NCBI RefSeq assembly: GCF_000002075.1
Contig: NW_004797812.1
Location: 358,527 to 422,526, forward strand
Reading direction: 5' to 3'
Source: Aplysia californica
Taxonomy: Eukaryota > Mollusca > Gastropoda > Aplysiida > Aplysiidae
DNA length: 64,000 bases
Each line of letters starts with the position of its first letter. Position 1 is the first letter of the stretch. Position numbers and translations under genes: made by a program. This document shows positions 22,370 through 35,224 of the stretch, piece by piece. The notes under the pieces are model-generated. The model made no database searches. It saw only the letters and a program-made list of their open reading frames with translations, and was not told the DNA's origin.

Positions 22370-22760
22370 GAATGTAGATGCTGAAATTTTACATGCTTTC
22401 CGTATTAGTCGATTTAATTTTTCATTATCTTGTTGTCTTGTGTTCCCGGCCCACATCAGTTACAGCATGTACGTTATACAGAGGAGACTTCCGTGAAACA
22501 GCATGCATTATAAACAACATACATATCAATGCTAATTTTACAAACGTTTTGTGTTGTTTAACAAAGTTTCCATAATACAGTGAAAGAGGTTGTACATATT
22601 TTTTCATTGAGTAAATATCGTAGTTTTTTTCTCTGAGTTCAGCTAGGAAAGGGAATGAATAATGTCCGTTGATGTGCAAAGCGTTTCTTGTAAAAAAAAA
22701 AAAAAAAGAAGTGAAATTCATCTTCAATTCCATGAGAGTTACACCTCTCACATGTGGGTG
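22370..22760 (-). mobile_element. Jockey-like LINE C-terminal relic, copy next to SMB-A
   Basis: The minus strand reads NSPTCERCNSHGIEDEFHF, the zinc-knuckle-like ending of jockey-type ORF2 proteins, followed by INGHYSFPFLAELREKN. The same decayed segment is at 37110-37345 upstream of SMB-C, so the LINE was in place before that duplication. Confidence 0.6.
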
Positions 22761-22849
22761 AATTGATAAGGATTATTATTTTGAGGAATGCTGCGAATTT
22801 TTAACAAGGCTATAACTGTCCGTTTCTAATACCGTGGAAGGTTGATGAT

Positions 22850-23260
22850 ATGTGAGGCATCATTGTGAAATCAGGCCCTCATCAAAATAAAGAAATCAAA
22901 GAAACCGACATTTTTCTAGGTGTTTGGCTTTTTAAAAAATAATGTTTTCTCTCTTTTTTTTTCTCAACACGTTTCATGTAAATTTTAAAACATATTTCAG
23001 TGTCGATTTTTCTTAAATCCATTGAGAAAAGTCACAAAAATGTAAATTCTTAGTTCGCCTGGACTCTCAAACTGTGGATGAAATCACCTGATTTTGGCAG
23101 CCATATTCTTGTTAATTATTTTACTGCCTAAACCAGGAGACCCTCACTTCCTTCAATCGCAAATATCTCAACTTCTTTTCAAGATAGACGGGTATTTTTT
23201 AACGTAAAAGTAGACAAATGCACATGCTTTAATATAATAACAATACATTTATATATGTCC
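22850..23260. repeat. Unclassified interspersed repeat, copy 2
   Basis: Diverged copy of 13806-14218, beginning at the same point (GTGAGGCA, then GTGAAATCAGGC) and colinear to the end. The direct repeats flanking copy 1 are not clear here. Confidence 0.6.
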
Positions 23261-23930
23261 AAAAATTTACAAGCACCTGATCCCACGGTGTCGTTACACT
23301 GCTGTTTCTTGAAATGGAATTGTAAGAGAGAAAATAAAATTGTTGAAAATTGTGACAGACTTCTTCCTCTATGTTTGTACACAATGATCAACAAGCCTAC
23401 CTTTTACTTCGCCGAGAAATAACTTAGTTCTTCCTACAATTTGAAAAAGAAAATCATGGCATATCAAAAGACAAGGAAAAATTATAGTTTTTTAAATCTC
23501 AAGTAACCAAACTGACTTTGACCTATTAATAAGAACAATATAGCTGCACGTAACGTTTCATTAGAAATATGACATTTCCTAAATGAATAAGTGTGCTCCA
23601 GAATATGATGTCACAATGCATATAATCAGAACATAATTAGTTAGTTCTTTTCACGTGTCTCAAAATTTAGCATTAAGTTGTAGCTTTGACGAGACCCAGA
23701 AAGGCTTTCCAGTACTTTACCTGAATATTGATTATCGCGTCTCAATTCTTGGCACTCAAAATTTCTTTTCAGAGACATTGAGTAACCTTGTTTTAATCTT
23801 AATATTAAAATTGTTGCTTGCTGTTTCAGTATCAAATTATTGGTATGAATCGAAAAGCCTTCTTTAGAAAAAGAAAGAAAGAAAGAAAGAAAATAAGAAA
23901 AGAGAAAAAGAAGCCATAATATGCAGAGCT
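23261..23930. other. No recognised feature
   Basis: AT-rich sequence. An AAAG run lies at about 23870-23890. Confidence 0.4.
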
Positions 23931-24335
23931 TTACAGGCTTGTTTTTCTATCGTTCGTCTCCAACATAGGCGGAATGAAAACGAAATGCCTAAGTAATTTT
24001 AATACATTACACTGTATGCGTGACATTACCCTACCAATACCATCTCTCAGACCATTTGAGGTAGCCTCCATTTCTGAAACAACAATCGTACTTTTATCAG
24101 TATTGACTGTAAAACTAGTTATATGGCAGCAAAAGCATTGTGAGTTAACTTTGTAAACCTCCGAAGCTGTCATAAGAAGACACAAAATACCATCGTCATC
24201 ATTATGAAATACCTGCACAGCATGGGCATTTGGTTCTGAAAGGCGTTTTTCAAGTTGAGAAACGAACAAAGAAAATGGAAGAGGGCTACGTATGGAGCCT
24301 TGTTTAGCCCTTCCCCCAGAGACATAGTTCATGTC
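23931..24335 (-). mobile_element. LINE reverse-transcriptase fragment
   Basis: The minus-strand frame reads GGRAKQGSIRSPLPFSLFVS, close to the RT block GVRQGSVLSPLLFSLFVS. Then HAVQVFHNDDDGILCLLM is followed directly by TASEVYKVNS, so the F-x-DD catalytic stretch is missing by deletion. CHITSFTVNTDKSTIVV matches the KTxVV block. The LINE group is not resolved. Confidence 0.75.
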
Positions 24336-26268
24336 TTATTCCAAGTGACTGGATGTTTTACACCCGTACTCTCTGATATAAAGAAATATCGCCATAGGTC
24401 TCAAACCTAGTGGCTGGATGGGTTACAGGCACATGCCTTAAAGGAATAGAAATTTGTAGCACTATATTGTGAATGTGAATGTTGAATCGTAATTAGAATA
24501 TTAACAAGCTTTCATTTAATTAAATTAGTGAGATTGCCACGAAATTGTACCGAAGAGGGGACTAGGGACTAAGCGACAAAACTAACTTTTGGATCTGATC
24601 AGGAAGTACGGCAACCATCTGAATATGCTTGTGGCTTGGACTCATAAATTTTCTTTTGATATCGGGGGGGTGGGGTTAAATTGACGATTTTTTTATCAGT
24701 TTATGGTCTCCGGACTTTTTATGTATTATAATACTCCAACCACTTGTAAATCTAAAAAGGGCTTATTCTTTGTGTTACAATCATCATCTTTCAGATTTTC
24801 TGTCCTAGAACTTTCATTTTGCCTATTATGTAACAGAATGTCGTTTCTTCTCAAAACTTCAACTTTTGATGTTTTTTCTCATCTACTTTTTAATTTTATT
24901 TTTGATTCCAATGAAATGTTCAGGGCTTGTTATTCATACCATAACGTAACTTTATACAGGCAGAAAATAAAATCGATGCTTTCATGAGTGAGTTACATTG
25001 ATGAATATGTAATCGAATTTAGAGTCAGTTATCCATCTCTAGCTTTTTTCTTATTCAAAATATCCAAGATCCCAACAGTACCAAATTTTGTATTCAGTAG
25101 ATCTATCAATGTACTAGGTTTGGTAAATACAAAATCATATTATTATTTACTTTATGAAAGCTGTATATTTTCAATGTGGCGGCCGTTGCCATGGCAACCG
25201 TATACTTAAACAAAATAATTAAAGTTACATTTGACATATCTTTTCCTGTTATACCTCCTTGCTATATGGCTTTATAAAAATGCCATACTTAACTAGATAG
25301 GTTTATAAACCAGCACCTCCCCCTCCGCCCTTAAGCTATGGACCAAAGTAAAGAAACGATTATGAGAGGATCAAACTATATTCAATAACACCCCTCGAAT
25401 CTAACATTTGGACGCGGTTATGTAATCTCTCATTGAGACTTTCCTTTGGTTTGTCAATGATAATATCAAAACTGTACTTGAGTGCAAAGAACAAACCCAT
25501 AAAGACTGCCAGAGAACTTAAGGACAAAAGGAGTCTCACAAACAGAATTGAAACGTAGCCTCCCATTGACAGCCTGTGGCACACAAGAAGTCCCCATCAA
25601 ACTTTCCCATGGCACCCACTTCATCCCTTTTGTTTATGAAAATATCACTGTAGTTGAACAGCTTGCCCCTCTTCAGAGGAAGATAGAGCTGTATGTTCAG
25701 CAAGCCTGACAAATACAGCATAGAGATTTTCTGGTGTAACAACAACTTATCTCTATGGAGACGTGCTCTATTTCGACAGACTCAGCAAGCCCCAGACGAC
25801 ACTAAAAAGGAGACTGGGGTGGATTTCAATGCTAACTAAACTTGCTGTTGATTTCAAGGGGAGTAAAGCCATCGGTGGGGCTGAGTGACGAAACAAGATG
25901 AATAATGCTGAAAGAATCTAAGAAAATAGAGCCCGCCTTTGTCACTTTCTGCGTTAAAAGTTTGTCCTTATAGAAAAAGTATAAGTGACTCATCAAAGTA
26001 ATTACAGCTAGATAAGAACTCTCATGTAGGTTACTCAGCACTTGCATTATTTCCTAAATTGAGAAAGTAATGAAAAATCAAACATGGCACGCTCGTAGTT
26101 TCCAGTAAATTTGACTGAAAAAAGTATCGTTGCTAGCTAGCACTGTAACTGAAAACCACTTATTGAGCAAATCAGAGACTATTCTAATTAGACTTTTGTG
26201 AGACAAGTTGTCATGTAATTGAAATTGTTCTAAAATAATCAAACTGTCCGTTCCTTTAAATCTTTTAC
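24336..26268. other. No firm gene; unassigned frames on minus strand
   Basis: Minus-strand pieces at 26047-25832 (MQVLSNLHESSYLAVITLMS), 25745-25536 and 25584-25360 could be parts of one decayed or spliced coding region, but I recognise no domain. A hydrophobic stretch (VSILFVRLLLSLSSLAVFMG) occurs in the last. An RFX-like palindrome at 25185 is listed separately. Confidence 0.3.
25185..25198. promoter_or_regulatory. Perfect X-box palindrome (candidate RFX site)
   Basis: GTTGCCATGGCAAC is a 14-base perfect palindrome equal to the symmetric RFX X-box consensus (GTTGCC, AT spacer, GGCAAC). It sits in a short GC-rich island inside AT-rich DNA. RFX sites often mark ciliary gene promoters, but no gene start is identified beside it. 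Confidence 0.4.
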
Positions 26269-26490
26269 GTTCAAATCAGCAAAATATATCGACTACACGA
26301 AACAAAAAACTAATTTCAAAGCCTCCTGATTAAAAAAATATTGCTCATCTAAACCGCACGCCTACATTTTGGTGGGGGGTTTATGTTCAAATAATCAAAA
26401 TACATCAACTACACGAAACAAAAACTAATTTCACAGCCTCCTGATTAAAAAACCATTGCTCATCTAAACCATAGGCCTACATTTTGGCGT
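26269..26490. repeat. Tandem duplication, period 116 bp
   Basis: Units 26269-26384 and 26385-26490 share GTTCAAAT, ACTACACGAAACAAAAA, CAGCCTCCTGATTAAAAA and CATCTAAACC, with scattered differences. No coding role is seen. Confidence 0.85.
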
Positions 26491-28450
26491 CATGGAGTCT
26501 TTTCAGAGAGTTTTCAAAATCCCATGCCGTCTGCTTGCTCCATAAGAATTGTACGGTTATAAAACACCCAGTCACAAGGGTACATACACAAACATTTTGA
26601 TCGTCAAATGCTTACGTCATTTTGACTATTCAGATATTTGCATTAATATGATATTCATAAGGGTCAATATACAAGTTGAATATCACTTGGAGTTTGAATA
26701 GAATCTCAAAAATAGCATTTTAGTATTGAATGTATTCATTGGGTGGATACATCTAGTTCTGTGGAAAGAGTTTTAACATCGGGTGTACATTGGAAACATT
26801 CAGTGAGATAGAATTGTTTTGACCCTCGTTCTTCAAAGCAGAATTGTACACATGAGAAAACGCTTTGATACATATTAATTTTCCAAAATGGTGTACACTG
26901 GCCCAGAGCAGCCAACATTTTTTCATTTTTTCTAATACGTTCCAGAGCTTCTCTGTGAACCCAACCAAGTGCTTTTAAAAAGTCAATAAACAGAATAAAT
27001 TAATCCCCCCGAGCTAGGAGAATTATTTGAAGTAAAGACTGGAGTAGAATAATTTCTTCTAAAAACCTTTCTGAGATCTATGTATAAGCTCACTTTCTCC
27101 CCACCATTGCTGTAGTCTTTTGTTCAGGATAAATTAGAACAATTTAGTAAACTGATCGCCATATAATTGTTCAAACCACTTACCTTTCTTTTATATGCAA
27201 TCTAAATGTCATAGACTTGGTCCACTCATCTGAATAATTACCGGTAAAGAAAACCAAATTAAAAAGAGATTATGGGGGTGGGGGTTGAAAGGGGGTGAGG
27301 TTGGGCAGAAAAGAGCTGAGAGCACATTTCTCTTGGGGGGGGGGGGGGGGGGGCAAGTACCATAGACTTATCAGACAAAATTGTACATTATCTGTTGTTT
27401 GTGTTTGCCTTTTCAAAAAACCATTTAAAGCAGTTAGCAAAACATTGTTTAAAGAGAATGTTTATTATAAATGTGAGAACCTAAACTTTTCCTTACATAG
27501 AACAATGTGATGTATTAGTAAGAATTTTGAAATAATCACGACGTGATAGTATCATACGCTATATCCTTACCTAACATTCTTGCGTTCTCTTCATTCTATA
27601 GGTATGTTTGGTGTCTGTGTAAGTTGAAAGTCTCGATAGACTTACTATGGGTGTTTCATGAACGTATGTTTGCCTTTTTGTTAGCTACTTGTTCAGGTTT
27701 TGAATTCGTTTTACTTTTTCTCTACATCTTTTTCTATTGCACTCTGTGGGGACTCTGTTGTTTGAAGAATACTGAAACGTTACGGACCATTTTGCGTCAA
27801 GAGAGTTTGTTTTTCTCTACTCACCTTGAAATGATCCGTGTCTCAATGTGATTTCACTTTCAAAATGCATTAGGAAAAAACAGTGTTTATATACACTTGT
27901 AGTCCTCTTAATGAAGTCATATTCGGATGACGAATAACATGCGGAAAATGATACTCTGCGAGAAATATTCATTTTGAAATAGGCCCGTACATAGCACCTG
28001 ACTTTAAGATTCTATTTCGTTTAATTAAATTCAAATCACATTTGGAACCTCAAAGCTGAAAATGATCTCGAGAAAGCGATTACTTCTTGTCATCGACACC
28101 ATCTAGTTCTGGTAATGCCTCGAGGCTTGCCGTGTCAATTATTCTATTTGCTGAATTGTCCTTGCGTTCATGTGTTATTGTCTTTCCGTTGTCTAAAATA
28201 TCTTTCGCAGTTGTTCAAACTTCAGTTGTTCTTCTAGTTTACAATCCTTCTTCTTTCTTTACAAACCCGTAGAAGTAAAATGAAAGTCAACATAGTACCT
28301 TATACTTCTCAGATTTACAAAATGCAACTTTCATTTTAAATAAACAGATGAATGAATGAAAGAATGAATGAATGAATAAATAAATGAAGGAGTAATTAAA
28401 TGAAATAAATATGCAAAGAAATAAAATTAATTAATAAATAAATATATTTT
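26491..28450. other. No recognised feature
   Basis: AT-rich sequence with a G19 homopolymer at about 27335-27353 and AATGAATGA repeats at 28345-28400. Short frames show no domain. Confidence 0.4.
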
Positions 28451-28453
28451 ATA

Positions 28454-29215
28454 ACGTTGTGTCCAAAAGAAACTTGAAAATGCACTCACCCAATCAAAAA
28501 GTTAAAGCTTTGCACTACCTACTCATGCTGGATACCAATTTAACAAAATACATTCAGCATCATCTGATACATAAATATACCATCTACACTAAGCGTAGCA
28601 TACGATATGGTCACTCAAAATTAACCTTGAAAATCAGACTTGGCAAAATTGTGTGAAATCAAAAAAACGTAAATCAAGAAAATAAATGTTTGTACGAGCA
28701 TGTATTGAGGTGCACCAATATTGGTGAAATGGGAATATTATTATATTGCATATCAAAATGAAAGGACAACTTTTTTGTCTGCAATAATAAACAATATTTA
28801 ACGATAGTTTGAAACAGATTGGAAAACAGGACAGTCTCTAATGCCACGCAAAATTTGGACTAAACACTACATGTGCGCTTTAGTATTTTGTTTAGGAGAC
28901 CCCTTTGGGTATGGGTTGTATTAAATTTTGGACATGATTGTCTATCATTTCATCCCACATTATTGTCACAGAGAGTTGCAATCAAATGACTTGAACTGGT
29001 AGCAACGTTGTATTTCTTCAGCAGCAGTCTCATAGAGCTTCAGATATCTGTTGGATTCATATCGGGGCAATTAATATTGGTGACCACTTCGTTGTTGGCA
29101 TGATTTGCTTTTCCAAGAATTGACTAAAGGCGCTGGCCCTAAAGAGAAAGTGCTTTGACACGCATAAGGCTGTCTACTTGAATAACACCATGACGAAAAT
29201 AAGGACACGCAAGTG
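28454..29215 (-). mobile_element. Tc1/mariner-like transposon fragment, 3' half (copy 3)
   Basis: It matches 2070-2809 colinearly, from the terminal GTGTCCAAAAGAAACTTGAA (28460 onward), through GCACTACCTACTCATGC and CATTTCATCCCACATTATTG, to CACCATGACGAAAATAAGG. The transposase part is more decayed than in 2070-2809. Unlike that copy, it keeps the terminal repeat (compare CAGTGGCGTCCAAAAAA at 6475 backward). Confidence 0.75.
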
Positions 29216-29348
29216 ACGTTCCAGAACTTGCATGACGTCACAGACACAAAGTTTCCCATTAAAAGCTTTTACCGGGAGATTCCAAGTGGCGGATATGCTC
29301 CAATAAAAGTAATAGTCATTAAACTGTCATATAATACAGACAAAGGTC

Positions 29349-29725
<377 letters not shown>

Positions 29726-30265
29726 TTTATATAGACATATATATTATACGTATTGTTATAATAAGAAAGGATTGTTCTTGCGTTTATCTTGTTTATCATG
29801 CTTAATGAGCAAGCATTAAACTGGTTATTCTCGTATCTTGTATTGTCCAGAGCCAGCTGTTCCCTGCAGAAACAGCCTGGAACTAATTCTTTAATTAGCG
29901 AAATTGATATTACATGCCACAAACTTTTCTTCTTTTATAAGCTCTGACAAAAGTATTTTATTCTCACAGATTCATTTCATGTGTGTCGGTGTAGTATTTC
30001 TATTGCAAGCAAAACTTCCATGCTTTGTGTACGTCGCTTTGTGGTAATATTGTGCACAATCTCCCCCACACAACCCCACACAGCACAACTAAGAAAGGCA
30101 CCCTTTTAAACACACGATATTTTCCACAGTAGAAAAGGAAACGTTTCAACTTCCAAAAAAACGCAGGTAACTTCAATGGTACAGTAAAGTAAAGAAAATA
30201 AGTAAAGTAAAGTAAAATGATCGCAAACGCCACAACTCATTAGAAATGGCAGCGCCTTTCCCTTT
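29726..30265. other. No recognised feature
   Basis: AT-rich DNA with AAGTAAAGTA repeats near 30185-30215; nothing coding recognised. Confidence 0.4.
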
Positions 30266-30269
30266 TCTT

Positions 30270-30740
30270 ATGCACCCTCAGTTAAATGTCGATCTATGTG
30301 CTACCAAGATCTCTTAGATCTGGAGATCAGTTTTTAATGAGAGCACCCAAGAAGTGAATTCGAAAACTTACTGGGACGTCCTTTTCGCATCTAGCTCCAT
30401 CTATCTGAAACTCTCTTTCTCTCAACATTTGAGGATACATATTTTATGGCAGAATTTTTTTAAAATCCTGAAAAAAAATACTTCATAAAATGCCATGTTG
30501 ATTCTTAATCTTTCTTATAATTAGGACTTACGTTTATGATGTAATGCGCGTATCACCCCCATTGTGTTGTGGGTGTATGGATGTCTGCTTAGGACAGGTG
30601 TTAACAAAACTCTACTGAGCGAAAGCAGGCCCATTTTTTAAAATTATATATTTTGTGTAAAAATGGAATTATTGTAAAGTGGCTGGAGCTGTATTGTACG
30701 GGAGTGGGCGGTATAGAAATTATATGGAATATTGTTGTTG
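30270..30740 (+). mobile_element. L2-like LINE 3' end (family beta)
   Basis: It shares the blocks ATGAGAGCACCCA, CTCTTTCTCTCAACATTTGA, CTGGAGCTGTATTGTACGGG and GGCGGTATAGAAATTATATG with 41270-41660, in the same order. The first blocks correspond to the RT C-terminal pattern (LMRAPRKWNE in the other copy). The 3' end flows straight into GTT repeats. Confidence 0.75.
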
Positions 30741-30864
30741 TTGTTGTTGTTGTTGCTGTTGTGATTGTTGTCGTCGCCGTCGTTGTCATCGTCGTTGTTG
30801 CTGTTGTGGTTTCTTCTGTTGTTGTTATTATTATTTATACTACTATTATTGTTAATAATGATAT

Positions 30865-30918
<54 letters not shown>

Positions 30919-30955
30919 CACTTCTGCCACTACTGCCACTACTACAGCTACTGAA
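30727..30955. repeat. (GTT)n and (ACT)n microsatellites at LINE tail
   Basis: GTT-rich repeat (30727-30840) starts at the LINE 3' end; a pure ACT tract follows (30863-30918) with degenerate copies to 30955. Confidence 0.93.
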
Positions 30956-30959
30956 TCTT

Positions 30960-32330
<1,371 letters not shown>

Positions 32331-32589
32331 CATTTTCTGAAAATTAAACCGATTATTCCTTTAATTATGGTGATTTTTTTTCTTCAGATCTATAGAGATG
32401 AAGAAAAATGTATCTGCGTCTATTTGTTTATTGGAATGTATCTTAACTTAAGCCAAAAACAAGTCTTACAATTTATGGCCGAGGGAGGCAGGGGAGTTGC
32501 CTAAAATATGCGATAGAATTCAAAAGGCCTCCTTTCTAGGCCTAGTAACCTAGTGAACTAACTACAGACGGTACTACACTTTCTCATGA

Positions 32590-32715
32590 CATGACAGCAT
32601 CCCTGAGCATCGCCGTGGCAGCGATCACCGCGTAAGTGTTTTCGCGCCCGCGCCGGGCGATACGCGAAACAATGCACTGTTGTTATGGAGCGCCGCCACG
32701 AGTGTCACCTCTCTA
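32590..32715. other. CpG-dense patch with hairpin
   Basis: In AT-rich surroundings, this 125-base patch is rich in CpG. It holds an imperfect hairpin: TTTTCGCG (about 32638) pairs with CGCGAAAC (about 32664). It could be an unmethylated promoter patch, but no gene start is recognised. Confidence 0.35.
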
Positions 32716-33239
32716 TTACTGTAAACCCTCTCTGCTTTGATTAAGTAAGCTTAAAGTGAGGCTGGAAGAGTCTACCAATAGAGTTGAAGGGAACATGTGC
32801 ATAGCAGTCAAAGCTGTTTCATTGCCACATATACCCTGTTCACACCTTTGGGGCCACAGTCATAATCAATCACAAGCCCTGATTATGTAAGCTAACTAAC
32901 ACTGGTCGAGTCTACCTCACACATGTGAGGGGGACTAACTCCTAATAATCTCTTGACTGCTGCATGTGCTTGTTGTTTTTCCTCGACTTTTTACCGTCCT
33001 ATAATCAGATCGTGACCTCGATTATGACACCAGCTTCTGGCCGCGAAAGGCTAACAAAAACAGCCAAATGTGAAATTAAAAAAAGTATAATTGTCATGTT
33101 CTACCAAAGAGTTAGATTCACTGGTAGATCTATAACATATAGATCTAGTACTGACATCTCTGCTTCTTTGCTTTGTGTTTATGTATTCACATTTAAAGTT
33201 AAATTTAATTTTAGTTGGAACTGATATTTAATAAGATAC
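32716..33239. other. No gene; short repeated words
   Basis: TGATTAAGTAAGCT...AGAGTCTACC (about 32738-32778) recurs as TGATTATGTAAGCT...CGAGTCTACC (about 32880-32915). No coding signal. Confidence 0.4.
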
Positions 33240-34690
33240 TTTCCCGATTATTTTGGCGGTTGAACATACAATATGAATTCTGAATTTTTTTTTTCATTCA
33301 CAACTCAGAGTCGCCGCCTCGAGTAAGATTCTTGTGTGATATCTACAGGCCATATCTGGTCCCGTTTCACTTTGATTACCCTGTCAAACAAGTCAGCCTT
33401 CGCCCCTGCCTGGAAGCTTTGTCTGGTCAATTATTGATTTCAGCCCGCTTTCAGCCAGCTTCATGAATTCCACGCCTTGACTCCTATCAGACAGAGTTCC
33501 TGAGTACCAACGACCCAAACTCTTCACGGGTTGTTCTTTTACTGTGGGTATTCGTTCCCCAGCAATTGTGAACTTCATTTGCTTCTGTTTCCCTTTGTGA
33601 ATAGTCAGACTTCTAGATTTCTTAGCTTTAAACTTCATCCTGGCCAAGGTGATAAGCTTATCGAGCCGATTCAACACCCTTTGCATTGTGTCTGCATCTC
33701 TTGTCAGTAGGGTCACATCATCCATAAAAGCTTTCTTTGGTGGTCTCACCTTTGCTTCTTTTTCACAGCATTCTGTAGATCTCAGTAGCATCTCCATTAC
33801 CAGGATGAACCAGATGACTGATATAGAGCAGCCAGCTGCAATCCCAAACTCAAGTCGGTGCCATTCCGTTGTGAAATTTGCAGTTGAGAATCGCATCTGG
33901 AAGTTACTATAGTATTCTTTCATGTCTTGCACCTCTTGCGGGACGTAGAAGAAATCCATTGTTTTCATCAGCAGTTTATGGGGAACAGACCCGTAGGCAT
34001 TCGCAAGATCCAACCACACTACGTTTAAACTGTCCTTGGTTTTCTTGGCCTCTTGGATTGTGTCCCAAATGGTGAAAGCATGCTCAATTCAGCCTGAGAT
34101 CCCTGGTACCCCGGCTTTCTGAACCCTTTCACCCACATAACCGTTACTTTGCAAATATGCTACAGTCCTCTTTACAAGTATTCCCATAAAGATCTTGCAT
34201 GTCATGTTGATGATTGAAATAGGTCTGAACTGTCCTATCTCCTTTGCATTCTGTTCTTTGGGTAGATACAGGCCCTCCACTCTGCACCAATCTTTGACTA
34301 TTTCTTTGTCTTTCCAAAGGCCTCGTGGCATCTCAAAGAGGGTGTGTCTCAGCGTGTCGCAATAATTAAACACCTTATAAGACAAGCCATCTTCTCCAGG
34401 TGCAATTTTTGCTATTGCTTGTTTTACAAACTCATCTACTTCTCTCTCTCTAATTGGTCCCAGGTAATATTTGACAACGAGGGCAGCTGGACGCTTCAAG
34501 CCTCTCATATAAGGAAGCGGTTTTTCTCTTCTTGAATCGCTGTACGTCTGCTTAACATAAGCATCGAGTTCTTCTTTCGTACATTCCGATTTACCACTCT
34601 GTGCCTCTGTGAACAGTTTTTTGGCTGCTTCATAAGATTCTTCAGAAATTGTTCACGTTCCATTTTCCTCTCTTTTCAGTTGTTCCCCTG
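33240..34690 (-). mobile_element. LINE reverse-transcriptase relic (R2/NeSL-like pattern)
   Basis: From the 5' side on the minus strand: APGEDGLSYKVFNY and QFRPISIINMTCKIFMGIL (34508-34089), then WLDLANAYGSVPHKLL, FQMRFSTANFTTEWHRLEFG, IAAGCSISVIWFILVMEML, FMDDVTLLTRD (catalytic F-x-DD as FMDD) and VKSLGRWYSGTL (34019-33393). A single stop separates the two open parts; the frame is otherwise continuous. The 3' part (33240-33420) has a diverged copy at 57120-57330. The clade call rests on block wording only. Confidence 0.8.
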
Positions 34691-34769
34691 CAATTGTGAC
34701 CTTCAGTTGCTTCTGTTTTTGCAAAGCAAACAAAAATTATATTATATCATGCTAATCGCTCTAGCTGTT

Positions 34770-35015
34770 GACAAAGAGCGTTGTTCAGGTACTAAAGATT
34801 AGGGACCAAGCAATATTGGTCCCCACCTCTTCTCTATTTTTCTCAAAGAGTTGCTCTTTTTAAACAATGCCACTACAATGGTTGGACTAAAGAGACGTCA
34901 AGTTCTCGGCCTATTCCCTGAAATTAATTCTCAACCTTGTGTTTTGTACAAATAAGTTCCAAGACAAACCAAGCATAATAATATAATTAAGAAACACTCC
35001 AGACAATTCATGTAA
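34770..35015 (-). pseudogene. SMB-D: isolated 3' end of a fourth SMB gene copy
   Basis: This segment matches the SMB-A and SMB-B 3' flank (blocks ATTGGTCCCC, TCTATTTTTCTCAAAG, GGTTGGACTAA, CCCTGAAATTAATTCTC) plus the C-terminal hydrophobic coding tail (YYMNCLECFLIILLCLVCLG). It stops abruptly at about 35015, and a second copy of the same flank begins at 35030, leading into SMB-C. It is the remnant of another duplicate or of an unequal exchange. Confidence 0.7.
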
Positions 35016-35224
35016 TACAAGATGTAGTTGTTTGTTAAAAGCGTCGTGAAAGTACTAAAGATCATGCTGTTTAAACCAAACTGATCCCCAGTCTTTCTTT
35101 TTCTTTCCAGGACGGTTACCAATCGCACGTGTCATGACAATGGTTGGACTAATCAGGTGTCAAGTTTTCGACTTTTCCCAACGAATTCTCTACTCTACGT
35201 TTTGTACAAAGCAAAACGAAAACG

